Positions 44,422-53,427 of a stretch of DNA of 64,000 bases are shown piece by piece. Position 1 is the first letter of the stretch, and each line of letters opens with the position of its first letter. Source of the stretch: S015-6 sp964384945. GTDB taxonomy: Bacteria; Desulfobacterota; DSWW01. The notes beneath the pieces were generated by a model. The model had not been told where the DNA came from. It made no database searches and worked only from the letters and a program-made list of their open reading frames with translations. The stretch is from contig CAYLMK010000010.1 in assembly GCA_964384945.1 (NCBI GenBank), positions 124,001 through 188,000 of the forward strand. The letters are read 5' to 3'. The translations under genes and the position numbers were made by a program.

Positions 44422-45912
44422 ATGATCGACGAAGAACGGGAATCGAAAGAACCCACGTTCGCGGAGCTCTTCGAGGCTGACCCCGCCACACCGGCAAGGG
44501 AATTCAGCCCCGGCGACGGGGTCTCCGGAGAGGTGGTCAAGATCAGCGGGGAAAGCATCTTCATCGATTTGGGAGGCAAGAGCGAGGGGGTCGCGGATGC
44601 GGCCGAGTTTCTCGACGAGGAGGGGAACCTCGCCGTGAAGGTGGGCGACCGGCTGGAATTGAAGGTGGCCTCGGTCGACGAGGGGATCACGCTGAGCAAG
44701 GGGCTCAAGGTGAAGGGGTCGCAGGCCCTGAACCTTCTGCAGGACGCGCATGCCAGCATGCTTCCGGTGGAGGGGCGGGTGACGGCGGTGAAGAAGGGCG
44801 GGCTGGACGTAGACATTTCGGGGGTCAAGGCCTTCTGTCCGATCAGCCAGATCGATCTGGGATTCTGCGACAAGCCCGAACAGCACATCGGATCCAGGTA
44901 CAACTTCCGCATCCTCGAATTCCGCGAGGGGGGCAGGAACATCGTGGTCTCGCGCCGGGCCCTTCTCGAAGAGGACAGGGAGCGAATCGCGCGAAGGACC
45001 CTGGCCGAAATCAGGCCGGGCGTCGAGCGGGAGGGGCAGGTGACTCGGCTCACGGACTTCGGCGCCTTTGTCGACATCGGAGGCGTGGAAGGGCTTGTGC
45101 ACATCTCGGAGATGGCTCATCATCGGCTGCGTCATCCCTCCGAGCTGGTCGAGGTGGGGCGGAAGGTCAGGGTCGTGGTTACGGAATACGAGCCCCGGAC
45201 CGAGGGCAAACAGCGGGTCGGGCTTTCCATGAAGGCCCTCGAGCCGACTCCGTGGGAGAAGGGGCTGGGAATCTCGGAAGGGCAGATCGTCCGGGGCAAG
45301 GTTACCAGGATCCTGGATTTCGGGGCCTTTGTGGAACTCGTGCCCGGCGTCGAAGGGCTGGTGCACGTCTCGGAGATATCGTACGAACGGGTTGCTCACC
45401 CGCGACGCGCGCTCCAGGAGGGCCAGGAGGTGGAGGTGATGGTCCTGGCGATCGATCAAGAGCGGAAACGAATCTCGCTGTCCATCAAAGAGGTCAGGGG
45501 GGTCCGGGCAAAGGAGACCGGGGAGAGCGAGGGCGAGGGCGGGACCGGGCCGCAGGGGCTCGTCGTCGGCGCGCGCATGGAAGGCGTCGTGGAGAAGATC
45601 GTGTCGGGCGGAGTCCTCGTCCGTCTGCCGGGCGCCGGGTTCGGGGCGAGGGGTTTCCTGCCGCAGGAAGAGCTTGCCCAGGCGGGCGGGACGGACCTGA
45701 GGAAGAGGTTCCGTCTCGGCAAGGAACTCTCCGTCGAGGTTGTCGCGATCGCAGAGGATGGAAGGATCCGGCTTTCCCAGAGGGCGGCCTCCGAGCGGGA
45801 GGAGCGTGAGGTCTATCGACGGCACATGGAACAGGGCGAGAAGAAGTCTGCCAAGCTGGCCACCTTCGGAGACCTGTTCAAGGACCTCAAGCTGCCGAGC
45901 AAGAAAGACTAG
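44422..45912 (+). CDS. S1-repeat RNA-binding protein (RpsA-like)
   Basis: The 496-residue protein consists of five S1 OB-fold repeats, roughly at residues 33-95, 120-190, 205-280, 290-365 and 385-455. The third and fourth are classic (LTDFGAFVDIGGVEGLVHISEM and ILDFGAFVELVPGVEGLVHVSEIS). The N-terminus (PTFAELFEA) and acidic start resemble chlamydial and deltaproteobacterial S1-like proteins. ATG 44422 has GGGAGG at good spacing. Depending on whether the genome has another rpsA, it is either the ribosomal S1 protein or an accessory translation/RNA-decay factor. Divergent from the decarboxylase operon. Confidence 0.85.
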   Translation: MIDEERESKEPTFAELFEADPATPAREFSPGDGVSGEVVKISGESIFIDLGGKSEGVADAAEFLDEEGNLAVKVGDRLELKVASVDEGITLSKGLKVKGSQALNLLQDAHASMLPVEGRVTAVKKGGLDVDISGVKAFCPISQIDLGFCDKPEQHIGSRYNFRILEFREGGRNIVVSRRALLEEDRERIARRTLAEIRPGVEREGQVTRLTDFGAFVDIGGVEGLVHISEMAHHRLRHPSELVEVGRKVRVVVTEYEPRTEGKQRVGLSMKALEPTPWEKGLGISEGQIVRGKVTRILDFGAFVELVPGVEGLVHVSEISYERVAHPRRALQEGQEVEVMVLAIDQERKRISLSIKEVRGVRAKETGESEGEGGTGPQGLVVGARMEGVVEKIVSGGVLVRLPGAGFGARGFLPQEELAQAGGTDLRKRFRLGKELSVEVVAIAEDGRIRLSQRAASEREEREVYRRHMEQGEKKSAKLATFGDLFKDLKLPSKKD

Positions 45913-46125
45913 GGGGGCCGGGGATCCGGGGTCAGGGGTGAGGGTGCAGCCCCGGGACCCGGATAGAACATCGATTTTAACCGTCGGATCCGGCGCTCCC
46001 CTCTGCCGGGAATTCTTGGAAATTTCGCGCGCAGGCGTCAGCGCCTCGCGCCACTCGTGCGCTGCAGTGGGCGGCGGCGCGGGCCCCGATCCCTGGACCC
46101 TGCGTGAGGAGCGGGCGGGTGGAAG

Positions 46126-47517
46126 TCAGCTCCGTCCGTTCCAGCAGTACAGGCAGAGCCTCTCCCGGGGCAGGCCGACGGCCTCGATCATGTCCTCCAG
46201 GCGCTGGTAGCGGAGCGTGGTGACGTTCAGATCCCGCTGGATCCAGTCCACCATGGCCCTGTACTGGGGGCTCGCTTCGTCCAGGTAGGCCTGCACGTCC
46301 TCCTTGTCCCGCCCTTCCAGCGCGGCGATCGCCTTGCGGGCGGCCAACTCATGGATATGCCGGGTGGACAGGAGGAACCGGCACGGAAACATGAGCGGAG
46401 GGCACGCGGGTCGGATGTGCACCTCCCTGGCACCGTTTTCCCACAGCTTCTGAACGGTCAGGTTCTTGAGCTGGGTGCCGCGAACGATGGAGTCCTCGCA
46501 CAGCACGATTCTCTTGTCTTCGACCACCTCCCTGACCGGAATCAGCTTCATTTCCGCAACCAGGTCTCGGATCTCCTGGGACGGAGGCGTGTAGCTTCGA
46601 CCATAGCCCGGCGTGTACTTGACCAGGGCCCTCCGGTAGGGGATGCCGGCCTGCATGGCATATCCGATCGCGTGGCCTGTGCCTGAATCCGGTACGCCAG
46701 CCGCAAAATCCGCCTCGACCGAATCCGACCGAGCCAGGGATCGGCCGCACCGCTCTCGGACCGCCTCCACCGAGATGCCGTTGTAGCGAGAAGCCGGATA
46801 CCCCGTGTAGATCCAGAGAAAGGTGCAGATCTGCTCCCGCTCGAATCCCGTCCGCATCGTCTCGACGTTGTCGGGCTCGATGCGGAGGATCTCTCCGGGC
46901 GCCAGGTCCCGTTCGACCCGGAAGCCCAGGTTGGAAAAGGAGCAGCTCTCGGCGGCCACGGCCCAGTCTCCTCCGCGCCTTCCGATCACGAGGGGCGAGC
47001 GCCCGAGGTTGTCTCGTGCCGCGTACAGGCTGTTCCGGGTCACGAGCAGGAGCGAGCAGGACCCCTGAATCCGCCCCAGGGCGCGGACGATTCCGTCCAC
47101 CGGATCCTTGCCCATGGAGATCAGGCGGGCCACGATCTCGGTCCGATTGATCCCCGCCTCGGAGATCTCGGAGAAGGCGGTGCCCTGAGCGTGCAGTTCC
47201 TCGACGAGGGCCTCGGCGTTCAGAATCCTGCCCATCGTGGCGACCGCGAACTCCCCGAAATGGGTCGAGATCAGAATCGGCTGCGGATCGAAGTCGCTGA
47301 TGACGCCGATGCCGATCCTTCCGGTCATGGTCTTGTATTCGTTGGCGAACTTCGACTTGAATTGCGCCAGGCGGATGTCCCGGATGCGGCGCTGGATCTG
47401 GTTGCCCACCACCACCAGTCCGGACATCTCCGTTCCCATATGGGAATGGTAATCGGTTCCGTAGAACAGGGTTTCGGAGCAGTTGCCGGTCGAGACGATT
47501 CCAAAAAGGCCGCTCAT
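46126..47517 (-). CDS. purF: PurF-like amidophosphoribosyltransferase with Ser at the catalytic Cys position
   Basis: The 463-residue protein aligns over its whole length with amidophosphoribosyltransferase, which makes phosphoribosylamine from PRPP and glutamine. It has an N-terminal Ntn GATase_2 domain and a C-terminal PRTase domain with EDSIVRGTQ (PRPP loop) and GVPDSGTGHAIGYA. Fe-S-type cysteines occur in CPPLMFPC and LCLYCW. The N-terminal nucleophile, always Cys in PurF (MCG), is Ser here (ATG AGC GGC; MSGLFGIV). Glutamine-dependent activity would be lost or altered; ammonia-dependent synthesis could remain. The variant FYGTDYHSHMGTE replaces the usual QHRGQ. It is divergent from a nitrilase gene. 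Confidence 0.82.
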   Translation of the reverse strand: MSGLFGIVSTGNCSETLFYGTDYHSHMGTEMSGLVVVGNQIQRRIRDIRLAQFKSKFANEYKTMTGRIGIGVISDFDPQPILISTHFGEFAVATMGRILNAEALVEELHAQGTAFSEISEAGINRTEIVARLISMGKDPVDGIVRALGRIQGSCSLLLVTRNSLYAARDNLGRSPLVIGRRGGDWAVAAESCSFSNLGFRVERDLAPGEILRIEPDNVETMRTGFEREQICTFLWIYTGYPASRYNGISVEAVRERCGRSLARSDSVEADFAAGVPDSGTGHAIGYAMQAGIPYRRALVKYTPGYGRSYTPPSQEIRDLVAEMKLIPVREVVEDKRIVLCEDSIVRGTQLKNLTVQKLWENGAREVHIRPACPPLMFPCRFLLSTRHIHELAARKAIAALEGRDKEDVQAYLDEASPQYRAMVDWIQRDLNVTTLRYQRLEDMIEAVGLPRERLCLYCWNGRS

Positions 47518-47601
47518 AGGATAGGATCCCCCCGGGTTTCCGATTGACCGCCTTGTCGGGAGCGCAAGGAAGAAGTCTTGCCTGCCGAAGGGTCGGCGGG
47601 C

Positions 47602-47630
47602 ACATAGTAGCGAATCAGGCCGGGGGGGTC
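47602..47630 (-). promoter_or_regulatory. Sigma-70 promoter for the purF-like gene
   Basis: On the minus strand TTGACC (47630-47625) and TACTAT (47607-47602) are separated by exactly 17 bp, about 85 bp upstream of the ATG at 47517. Confidence 0.6.
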
Positions 47631-47673
47631 AACGCAAGAGGCGGGTTTTTCATTGCAGAGGGGGCATTTCTCT

Positions 47674-48618
47674 ATGAGAAGGCTTCGAATCGCCGCGGTT
47701 CAGATGCGGGCGAGGCTCGCCGACACGGCATACAACCTCGATCTTGCCGAAAGGCTTGCAGGCCAGGCGTTCCGCAAGGGGGCCGACTGGGTGATCCTGC
47801 CGGAGTTCTTCCCCTCCGCCATGGGGTTTCACCCGGACATGCTCGATGCGGCCCTGCCCCTGGAAGGCAGGCCCATGGAAATGCTCAGGGGGCTGGCGCG
47901 GGAGCACCAGGGGATCGTGGGCGGCAGCTACATCGCGCTTCGCGGCATCCACAGCTACAACACGTTCGTGTTGGTCTCCCCGGACGGAAAGGTGCAACTG
48001 CACGACAAGGATCAGCCGACGATGTGGGAGAATTGCTACTATCTGGGCGGCAGCGATGACGGGATCCTGGAGACGCCTGTCGGGAAGGCGGGTGCGGTGC
48101 TCTGCTGGGAGTTCGTTCGAACCCGCACCGTGAGGCGGCTTCTCGGGCGTGTCGATCTCGTGGTCGGGGGATCCTGCTGGTGGACACTTCCTGAGAAGCG
48201 GCTTCCCGGGTTCCCGCGCAGGCTGCACGACAGGAATCTTGCGATCATGTCCGAAACGCCGCGCCGATTCGCCAGGCTGCTGGGGGTTCCGGTGATCCAC
48301 GCCGCCCATGCCGGTGAACTCGTGGGGGGGCTTCCCCTGGCCCCCGGTTTTCCCTATCGTTCCCACTACCTCGGGGAGACGCAGATCGTGGACGGTGCGG
48401 GCCGGATCCTGGCCCGGATGGGGCGGGAAGACGGGGACGGTTTCGTCACGGCCGATCTGGAGCTTGCGGAGAGGCACGAACCGGCGGAGGCCCTCCCGGC
48501 CGGCTTCTGGATCCCCGAACTCCCTCCGGCGTTTCGGATCCTTTGGAGCCTGCAGAATCTACACGGCCGGGCCTACTACCGTCGGAAGACACTTCCCCAC
48601 CGGAAGAGAAGGGCCTGA
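47674..48618 (+). CDS. Carbon-nitrogen hydrolase (nitrilase superfamily)
   Basis: The 314-residue protein has the Glu-Lys-Cys triad of the nitrilase fold: Glu44 in WVILPEFFPS, Lys112 in HDKDQPT and Cys144 in GAVLCWEFVRT. It covers the complete alpha-beta-beta-alpha domain and resembles aliphatic amidase/omega-amidase or N-carbamoyl hydrolases. The Lys-motif context (HDKDQPTMWEN) and the C-terminal ELPPAFRILW are not typical of NIT1-type, so the substrate is uncertain. ATG 47674 follows AGAGGGGG. The gene is divergent from purF. Confidence 0.87.
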   Translation: MRRLRIAAVQMRARLADTAYNLDLAERLAGQAFRKGADWVILPEFFPSAMGFHPDMLDAALPLEGRPMEMLRGLAREHQGIVGGSYIALRGIHSYNTFVLVSPDGKVQLHDKDQPTMWENCYYLGGSDDGILETPVGKAGAVLCWEFVRTRTVRRLLGRVDLVVGGSCWWTLPEKRLPGFPRRLHDRNLAIMSETPRRFARLLGVPVIHAAHAGELVGGLPLAPGFPYRSHYLGETQIVDGAGRILARMGREDGDGFVTADLELAERHEPAEALPAGFWIPELPPAFRILWSLQNLHGRAYYRRKTLPHRKRRA

Positions 48619-48659
48619 TTTCCCGGCAAGTGAGCCGAGCCCTTCCCATGGCTCCCCGC

Positions 48660-48974
48660 CTATCCGCCAAAGGTCCGGTGCAGGTACTGCTTGATGTCTT
48701 CGGATTCGTGCATCGGCTTGCCGTCGACGACCAGGCAGGGGACCTGGGTTTTCCCGGTCCGGTCGACCAGTTCCTTCTTCTTTTCCGGGTCGTTTCGAGC
48801 GTCGTGGAAGACCACCCGCTGCCTGAGCCCGAGATCGTCAATGGCCGTCATGACCTTACGGCAGTAAGGGCATTCGGGGAAGAAATACAGCTCGAGCCGC
48901 TTCGGCTTCTCGATCGGGCCATGGCTCGATCCGCTTGCAGAAGCCCCCTTTTCTTGATTGGTTTCTGGACGCAT
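48660..48974 (-). CDS. Glutaredoxin-like protein
   Basis: The 104-residue protein is a small thioredoxin-fold oxidoreductase with a disordered N-terminal extension (residues 1-24) and the dithiol motif CPYC (C35, C38) in FFPECPYCRKVM. The cis-Pro loop TQVPCLVVDG and GLRQRVVFHDARNDPEKKKE are typical of glutaredoxin-type proteins. It is a cytosolic redox protein encoded between the nitrilase and ParB-like genes, on the opposite strand to the nitrilase. The partner proteins are unknown. Confidence 0.88.
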   Translation of the reverse strand: MRPETNQEKGASASGSSHGPIEKPKRLELYFFPECPYCRKVMTAIDDLGLRQRVVFHDARNDPEKKKELVDRTGKTQVPCLVVDGKPMHESEDIKQYLHRTFGG

Positions 48975-49054
48975 GGCCTTTTTCGCCTCCTCGGAGAATT
49001 CGATGCTTGACGGGTACCCGGCGTTTCCCTGTTTGTCAGGTGAAACAGGGGCCG

Positions 49055-49085
49055 AAAAAGAAAAATCCCCGACATCCGGGGGGAT
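49055..49085 (-). terminator. Intrinsic terminator on the minus strand after the ParB-like gene
   Basis: Read on the minus strand, AATCCCC (49085-49079) and GGGGATT (49070-49064) form a stem with a short loop, and a U-rich run (T5 C T5) follows. It lies about 88 bp beyond the ParB-like stop at 49173. Confidence 0.85.
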
Positions 49086-49172
49086 TGGACGCCGGGGAGA
49101 TCTATAGCGAAGCAGAGACTGTGGATCTCTCTTCCCTACAATAATTGAGACGCGATTCGAAGCGGCAAGGTT

Positions 49173-50186
49173 TCACGCTGAGGGGTCTTTTTTCGGGGAT
49201 GGATCCGGTTCGATGGAAACGGCCTCAAACAGGCTTCGAATCCGCCCCTCCTCCAGCGCCCCGGATAGCTTGGCGAGCCTGCGTCTGAATTCGGGCTCGG
49301 ACGCTGCCCGAATCTCAATCCTGATTTGCGTGCTTTCGAAGGTCGGGTCATGTGACACCCCGATGCCCTCCTCCCTTTCGCCGACCTTTGACCTGGCCGA
49401 TGCGAACCGGGCCTTCCAGGATTCCAGGAGCGGGTATCTCCGCCGGCTCAGGATCGCGAAGAGACGCCTTGCCTTGCTGCGGGGGTCTCCCGGATCTCCC
49501 AGGATCTCCCGGTTCGCATCCTCGATGATCGCCGCCGCCTGCTTTTCTTCCCTCCGGGCGGCATCCAGGATCCAGTCGGCCGCCTTCCGCGCCTCCTGCG
49601 AGGTGAGCCCGCACTCGGTCAGGATACGGAAGAACCCCGCATGTGCGGCACCGGGGAGCCTTCGAAACAGAAGGATCTGTGCCAAGCCGAGCCCGCCCCT
49701 GGCCACGCTGTCGAGGATCGGCCGGGCCAGGGAAAGGAGGAAACGGTAGGATTCGAGCGCTCTTGTGTCCTGCGGTACGCGGAGGTCCGGGGCGAGCACG
49801 TCGCTCAGGTCCGGAAGAAGGTGGGAAAAGCGATCCGTCAGTCTGGTGAACAGGAGGGCCTTTTCCACCTCGTTGAACCCCCGGTGCCAACGGTTTTCCA
49901 GGATGCTTCGCGACAGGCACCGGACATCCGTCATCTCGCCGGCCGGGGCGACGAAGGCCTCCAGGGACCTCCATCCGAGATCACGCAGGGCCTTGATCCT
50001 TCGCGAGCCGCAGACGACTCGGAAGAACCCCTGAGGATCCTCCTGCAGGACCGGCGCGGTCAGGAGCCCCAGCCTGTGGATCGAGGCGGACAGATCGGCC
50101 ATGTCGGGCCTGTAGGTGAAAACGTACCTCTCGGAATCAGGTCCTTCCTGGAGGACGCTCCCCAGCTCGATCCGGCGGTACTCCAT
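49173..50186 (-). CDS. ParB-like nuclease-domain protein paired with a radical SAM gene
   Basis: The 337-residue protein has a ParB/Srx N-terminal domain: RPDMADLSASIHRLGLLTAPVL, then FRVVCGSRRIKALRDLGW, a variant of the GERRxRA(A) box. The middle part (about 85-235) is helical with LSRSILENRWHRGFNEVEKALLF, as in ParB HTH regions. The C-terminal region is basic. It is 3 bp downstream of a spore-photoproduct-lyase-like gene on the same strand, so the pair is co-transcribed. No parA is present. The role is probably DNA-, not segregation-, related, but this is inference. Confidence 0.72.
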   Translation of the reverse strand: MEYRRIELGSVLQEGPDSERYVFTYRPDMADLSASIHRLGLLTAPVLQEDPQGFFRVVCGSRRIKALRDLGWRSLEAFVAPAGEMTDVRCLSRSILENRWHRGFNEVEKALLFTRLTDRFSHLLPDLSDVLAPDLRVPQDTRALESYRFLLSLARPILDSVARGGLGLAQILLFRRLPGAAHAGFFRILTECGLTSQEARKAADWILDAARREEKQAAAIIEDANREILGDPGDPRSKARRLFAILSRRRYPLLESWKARFASARSKVGEREEGIGVSHDPTFESTQIRIEIRAASEPEFRRRLAKLSGALEEGRIRSLFEAVSIEPDPSPKKDPSA

Positions 50187-50189
50187 GGA

Positions 50190-51254
50190 TCACTTCCTTA
50201 CTACACGTAATACATCTGTGTAGACTTGTTCCGTCTCCATGCAAAGACGGATCAGAACCTCCGGGTCGTGCCGTTGGATCTGCTTCAGGAGTTCCCGATA
50301 GAGGGAAACCCGCAGGGGTCTGAAGTACCGGTATTTTGCGTCGTTGCACAGGACGAATTCCGGCAGGAGCAGGGAACTCGAGGGAAAGCGTTCCCGGATC
50401 CGGTTCCCCAAGTCTCGGGAATAACGAAAGCCCCCGATCCAGACCGACTCGATCCCCTCGGGCCGAAGTTGTTGGTAGATCTGTGCGATGAGTCCTTCGT
50501 ACCCTTCCTCCCACCCGAGGTAGACCAGGGCCGGGTCGAGTCGAATGCCCACCCGGTAGCCCTTTTCGTGGCAGGCCCGGGCGGACCGGAGTCGCTCCAG
50601 GGGATTCGGTGTGCGGTGCTCGTAAAGCTTCCAGGCCCTCCGGGGCGTGAGCGTCCAGGAGATCGTGACGTTGGGCGGCGGCCCCTCGGGCAGCACTGTT
50701 TCGACCCGGTCGCACTTGGTCCTCAATTCGAGCCGGGCAAGCGGATAGTCTACAAAAACCGCGATCGCGGCCGCTGCGAAACCGCTCCAGTGCTCCAGGG
50801 CGAGCGCGTCGGAGAACTCTCCCATGTGATAAAGGGTCGGCCTGTTCCTCGCGTTGCGTTCCAGGTGGTCGATGAGCTCGCTCAGCATGTCCTGCTGGTT
50901 GACGAAGAGAACCGGGGCGCCATGGTCGAAGTAACCTTGCAGGAAACAGTACTGGCAGTCGAAGGGACAGCCGTTGGCGTGTGCAATGAAGAATTCCGCC
51001 GGGCCCTGGCCCTCGTTTTGCCGGGACCCGGGAAAGGGACGAATGCAGGGCCCGGGGTGATGAGCCAGGACGAGGACGCTGCTCTTGATGCGGCCGTCGT
51101 ATCCCTGGAAGGGCAGCGGTTCGGCCTCGATCCTCCGGTGATCCTGAATCTCGTGCACCGGACAGCCGGCCAGGGAACCGAGGATGCGTCGCGTCAGGGG
51201 CGCATCCCGTGCCGTCCGTTCCGTGTAGATATGTCTCGGCCGATAGGGGAGCAT
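50190..51254 (-). CDS. Spore photoproduct lyase-like (SPL family) radical SAM protein
   Basis: The 354-residue protein has the SPL-family cluster motif CPFDCQYC (C96, C100, C103; CX3CX2C), preceded by the typical opening (HIYTERTA...) and the FIAHANG leader. It lacks the UV-lesion cysteine region in a form I can identify. Further conserved blocks are TLYHMGEFSDALALEHWSG, WTLTPRRAWKLYEHRTPNP and YRVGIRLDPAL. SPL enzymes repair thymine spore photoproduct, while homologues in non-spore-formers have unknown, DNA-repair-like roles. It pairs with a ParB-like gene. The ATG at 51254 is divergent from nth. Confidence 0.8.
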   Translation of the reverse strand: MLPYRPRHIYTERTARDAPLTRRILGSLAGCPVHEIQDHRRIEAEPLPFQGYDGRIKSSVLVLAHHPGPCIRPFPGSRQNEGQGPAEFFIAHANGCPFDCQYCFLQGYFDHGAPVLFVNQQDMLSELIDHLERNARNRPTLYHMGEFSDALALEHWSGFAAAAIAVFVDYPLARLELRTKCDRVETVLPEGPPPNVTISWTLTPRRAWKLYEHRTPNPLERLRSARACHEKGYRVGIRLDPALVYLGWEEGYEGLIAQIYQQLRPEGIESVWIGGFRYSRDLGNRIRERFPSSSLLLPEFVLCNDAKYRYFRPLRVSLYRELLKQIQRHDPEVLIRLCMETEQVYTDVLRVVRK

Positions 51255-51378
51255 GTCCTCGATCTTACCCAGACCCGGCTTTTCGGATCAAGCCGGCGAA
51301 GCCGGGATTTCCTTTGACCTCTCTTCGCGGCTTGCTTATATTCTTGTCGTGAGCGGCGGCAGGGAGGCCTGGAGCAAA

Positions 51379-52056
51379 ATGAAGCAGGTCGGAAGAGACA
51401 AGGGGAAAGGGCGCGGACAGGGTCGGGAGGCCGCCGATGTAAAGGAGTGGATCCGGAGACTGGAAGCGGCGCACCCGGACGCCAGGCAGGCCCTCGCTTA
51501 TTCCACGCCACTCGAGCTTCTGATCGCGCTGATCCTGGCGGCGCAGTGCACGGACCAGAGGGTGAACCAGGTGACCGAGCGCCTGTTCCGAAAGTACCGG
51601 TCGGCGGAAGACTATGCGGGGGCGTCCCAGGAGATCCTCGAGGAGGAAATCCGGCCCACGGGGTTCTATCGCAACAAGGCCAACGCGGTGCGCTCCTGCT
51701 GCCGCGAGATCGTGGACCGCTTTGGAGGCGAGGTGCCAGGGGCGGTTGAGGACCTCGTGAGCCTTCCCGGTGTGGGTCGAAAGACGGCGAACATCGTCAT
51801 CGGGTGCGCCTTCGGGAGGCCGGCCATCGGAGTGGACACGCACGTCAAGAGGCTCGCCGTGCGCATGGGATTCTCCGCAGGGGAGGACCCGGACCGGATC
51901 GAGCAGGATCTCTGCCGGATCGTTCCGCGGGAGAAATGGGTGCGGTTCTGCCATTTGCTGCAGTTTCACGGCAGGCGCATCTGCCTTGCCCGGAAGCCCC
52001 GTTGCGGTTCGTGTCCGTGCGAGGATCTTTGTCCGAAGGTGGGCGTGGGATCGTGA
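51379..52056 (+). CDS. nth: Endonuclease III
   Basis: The 225-residue glycosylase/AP lyase removes oxidised pyrimidines. The helix-hairpin-helix LPGVGRKTANIV (about residues 128-139) contains the catalytic Lys, and VDTHVKRLAVR supplies the catalytic Asp (about 151). The C-terminal Fe-S loop has CLARKPRCGSCPCEDLCP (C-x6-C-x2-C-x5-C). ATG 51379 is preceded by GGAG; a start further upstream overlapping the divergent radical SAM gene is less likely. It closes with TGA at 52056, and a lipoprotein gene follows. Confidence 0.93.
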   Translation: MKQVGRDKGKGRGQGREAADVKEWIRRLEAAHPDARQALAYSTPLELLIALILAAQCTDQRVNQVTERLFRKYRSAEDYAGASQEILEEEIRPTGFYRNKANAVRSCCREIVDRFGGEVPGAVEDLVSLPGVGRKTANIVIGCAFGRPAIGVDTHVKRLAVRMGFSAGEDPDRIEQDLCRIVPREKWVRFCHLLQFHGRRICLARKPRCGSCPCEDLCPKVGVGS

Positions 52057-52133
52057 GGGAGATTCCCGGTCTGTTTCGGGTTCTTCGCGAAAGACTCCCG
52101 CAGCGCACCCGCCATCGCGGAGGGGATGGACCC

Positions 52134-52520
52134 ATGAGAAAGATTCCTCTCGTATGCGTCTGCGCCGGGATCTTCCTCTCAGGCTGTGAAACCGAGTCCG
52201 CTTCGAGGCCCGTCGGCGGCGGTTGCCGGTACCGGGACATTCCGGGAACCTGCCTTTTCGAGTCGATCACGCCCTCCGGACCGATCGCTTGCGGCGACGG
52301 GTTTCGGACCTTGTTCTCCTTTCTGCCCGACTCGGACCGGGAAGATTCCAGGGAAGGCTGTCGCCTGGTTATCGGCGACGGGAAGGACCCGACCCGGAGA
52401 TATCTCGATGCGAACCGGATCGAGGCGGGAGGGAAGATCCGCTGCATCCGCAGGTTGGCGATCCGGGGTCCGTGCAGCCCGGAGGTGTTCGCCTTTCCGG
52501 GCCTGAAGAGCGTGTACTGA
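52134..52520 (+). CDS. Small lipoprotein of unknown function
   Basis: The 128-residue protein has a signal peptide (KIPLVCVCAGIFLSGC) ending in a lipobox LSGC with lipidated Cys at residue 18. The mature part contains GGCRY, GTCLF, IACGDGF and further cysteines, consistent with a disulfide-stabilised small domain. GGAGGGG lies upstream of ATG 52134. I do not recognise a family. It lies between nth and the GAF-ANTAR gene; the gaps are 77 and 62 bp, so co-transcription with either is possible. Confidence 0.75.
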   Translation: MRKIPLVCVCAGIFLSGCETESASRPVGGGCRYRDIPGTCLFESITPSGPIACGDGFRTLFSFLPDSDREDSREGCRLVIGDGKDPTRRYLDANRIEAGGKIRCIRRLAIRGPCSPEVFAFPGLKSVY

Positions 52521-52582
52521 GTTTCGTTGCGAGTTCATCCGGAATCCACTTTGCATCGAAGAATCGAAAAGGAGAGGCCGGG

Positions 52583-53287
52583 ATGCCGTACAGAAGGAGC
52601 CAGGTGCCTTACGAGGAGCAGATCCGGGCGCTCACCGAGATCAGTCGGGCGATCACGTCGGATCTGTATCTGGACGACATCCTTTCCCTGGTCGTCAGTG
52701 TGACGGCCAAGGTCATGGACTCCAAGATCTGTTCGCTCTGGCTGGTGGACGAGAAGAAGGGGGAACTCAAGCTCAGGGCCACGCAGACCATCAGCAAGGA
52801 GTACCTGAAAGAGAGGAGCCTCAAGCTCGGCGAGGGCGTGGTCGGCGCCGTGGCGAAGAATAACACGCCCATGGCCATTTACAATGTCCTGAAGAAGCGC
52901 GAATACAAGGAAAAGGAGATGGCCAGGAAGGAGAATCTAACTTCCATGCTGAGCGTTCCCCTCGTGGTCAAGGAGAGGGTGATCGGGGTCATCAACTGTT
53001 ACAGCCAGCGTCCCCGCCGGTTCTCCGAGGTCGAGGTGTACCTGCTCACGAGCGTGGCAAACCAGGCTGCCGTGGCCATAGAGAACACCGAACTGATGGT
53101 CAAGACACGGGTGATCCAGGAGGAACTCGAGGCGAGAAAGCTGGTCGAGAGGGCCAAGGAGACGCTCATGTCCCGAAAGGGGCTGTCCGGGCAGGCCGCC
53201 TTTCGGAGGATGCAGAAGATGAGCATGAATACGCGAAAACCGATGCGGGAAATCGCCGAGGCGATCCTGCTTGCGGAAGAGATTTGA
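52583..53287 (+). CDS. GAF-ANTAR RNA-binding antitermination regulator
   Basis: The 234-residue protein consists of a GAF sensor (about residues 15-160: ITSDLYLDDILSLVVSVTAKVM and the SVPLVVKERVIGVINCYS core) and a C-terminal ANTAR domain (about 175-230). In the ANTAR domain ARKLVERAKETLMSR, GLSGQAAFRRMQKMSM and the closing PMREIAEAIL match the three-helix motif. ANTAR proteins bind dual-hairpin RNA leaders and prevent transcription termination. Unlike NasR or EutV it has a GAF sensor and no receiver domain. A leader with two hairpins and a terminator lies downstream of this gene and ahead of the glutamate synthase operon, so that operon is the likely target. Confidence 0.88.
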   Translation: MPYRRSQVPYEEQIRALTEISRAITSDLYLDDILSLVVSVTAKVMDSKICSLWLVDEKKGELKLRATQTISKEYLKERSLKLGEGVVGAVAKNNTPMAIYNVLKKREYKEKEMARKENLTSMLSVPLVVKERVIGVINCYSQRPRRFSEVEVYLLTSVANQAAVAIENTELMVKTRVIQEELEARKLVERAKETLMSRKGLSGQAAFRRMQKMSMNTRKPMREIAEAILLAEEI

Positions 53288-53392
53288 CGGGCATCCGGCC
53301 TCCGGCGCTCCTTCCCTGCGGCGGACGCCCGGGATAGGGGCTTGCGGGGAGGCCTGCGCCTCCGTGCCGGACGGCCGCATTCGCCCGCTTGC

Positions 53393-53420
53393 TTGACAGC
53401 CCCTATCGGCGGAATATAGA
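53393..53420 (+). promoter_or_regulatory. Sigma-70 promoter of the glutamate synthase operon
   Basis: TTGACA (53393-53398) and TATAGA (53415-53420) are separated by 16 bp (17 bp to ATAGAA). Transcription would begin near 53427 and enter the structured leader. Confidence 0.72.
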
Positions 53421-53427
53421 ATAAGTA

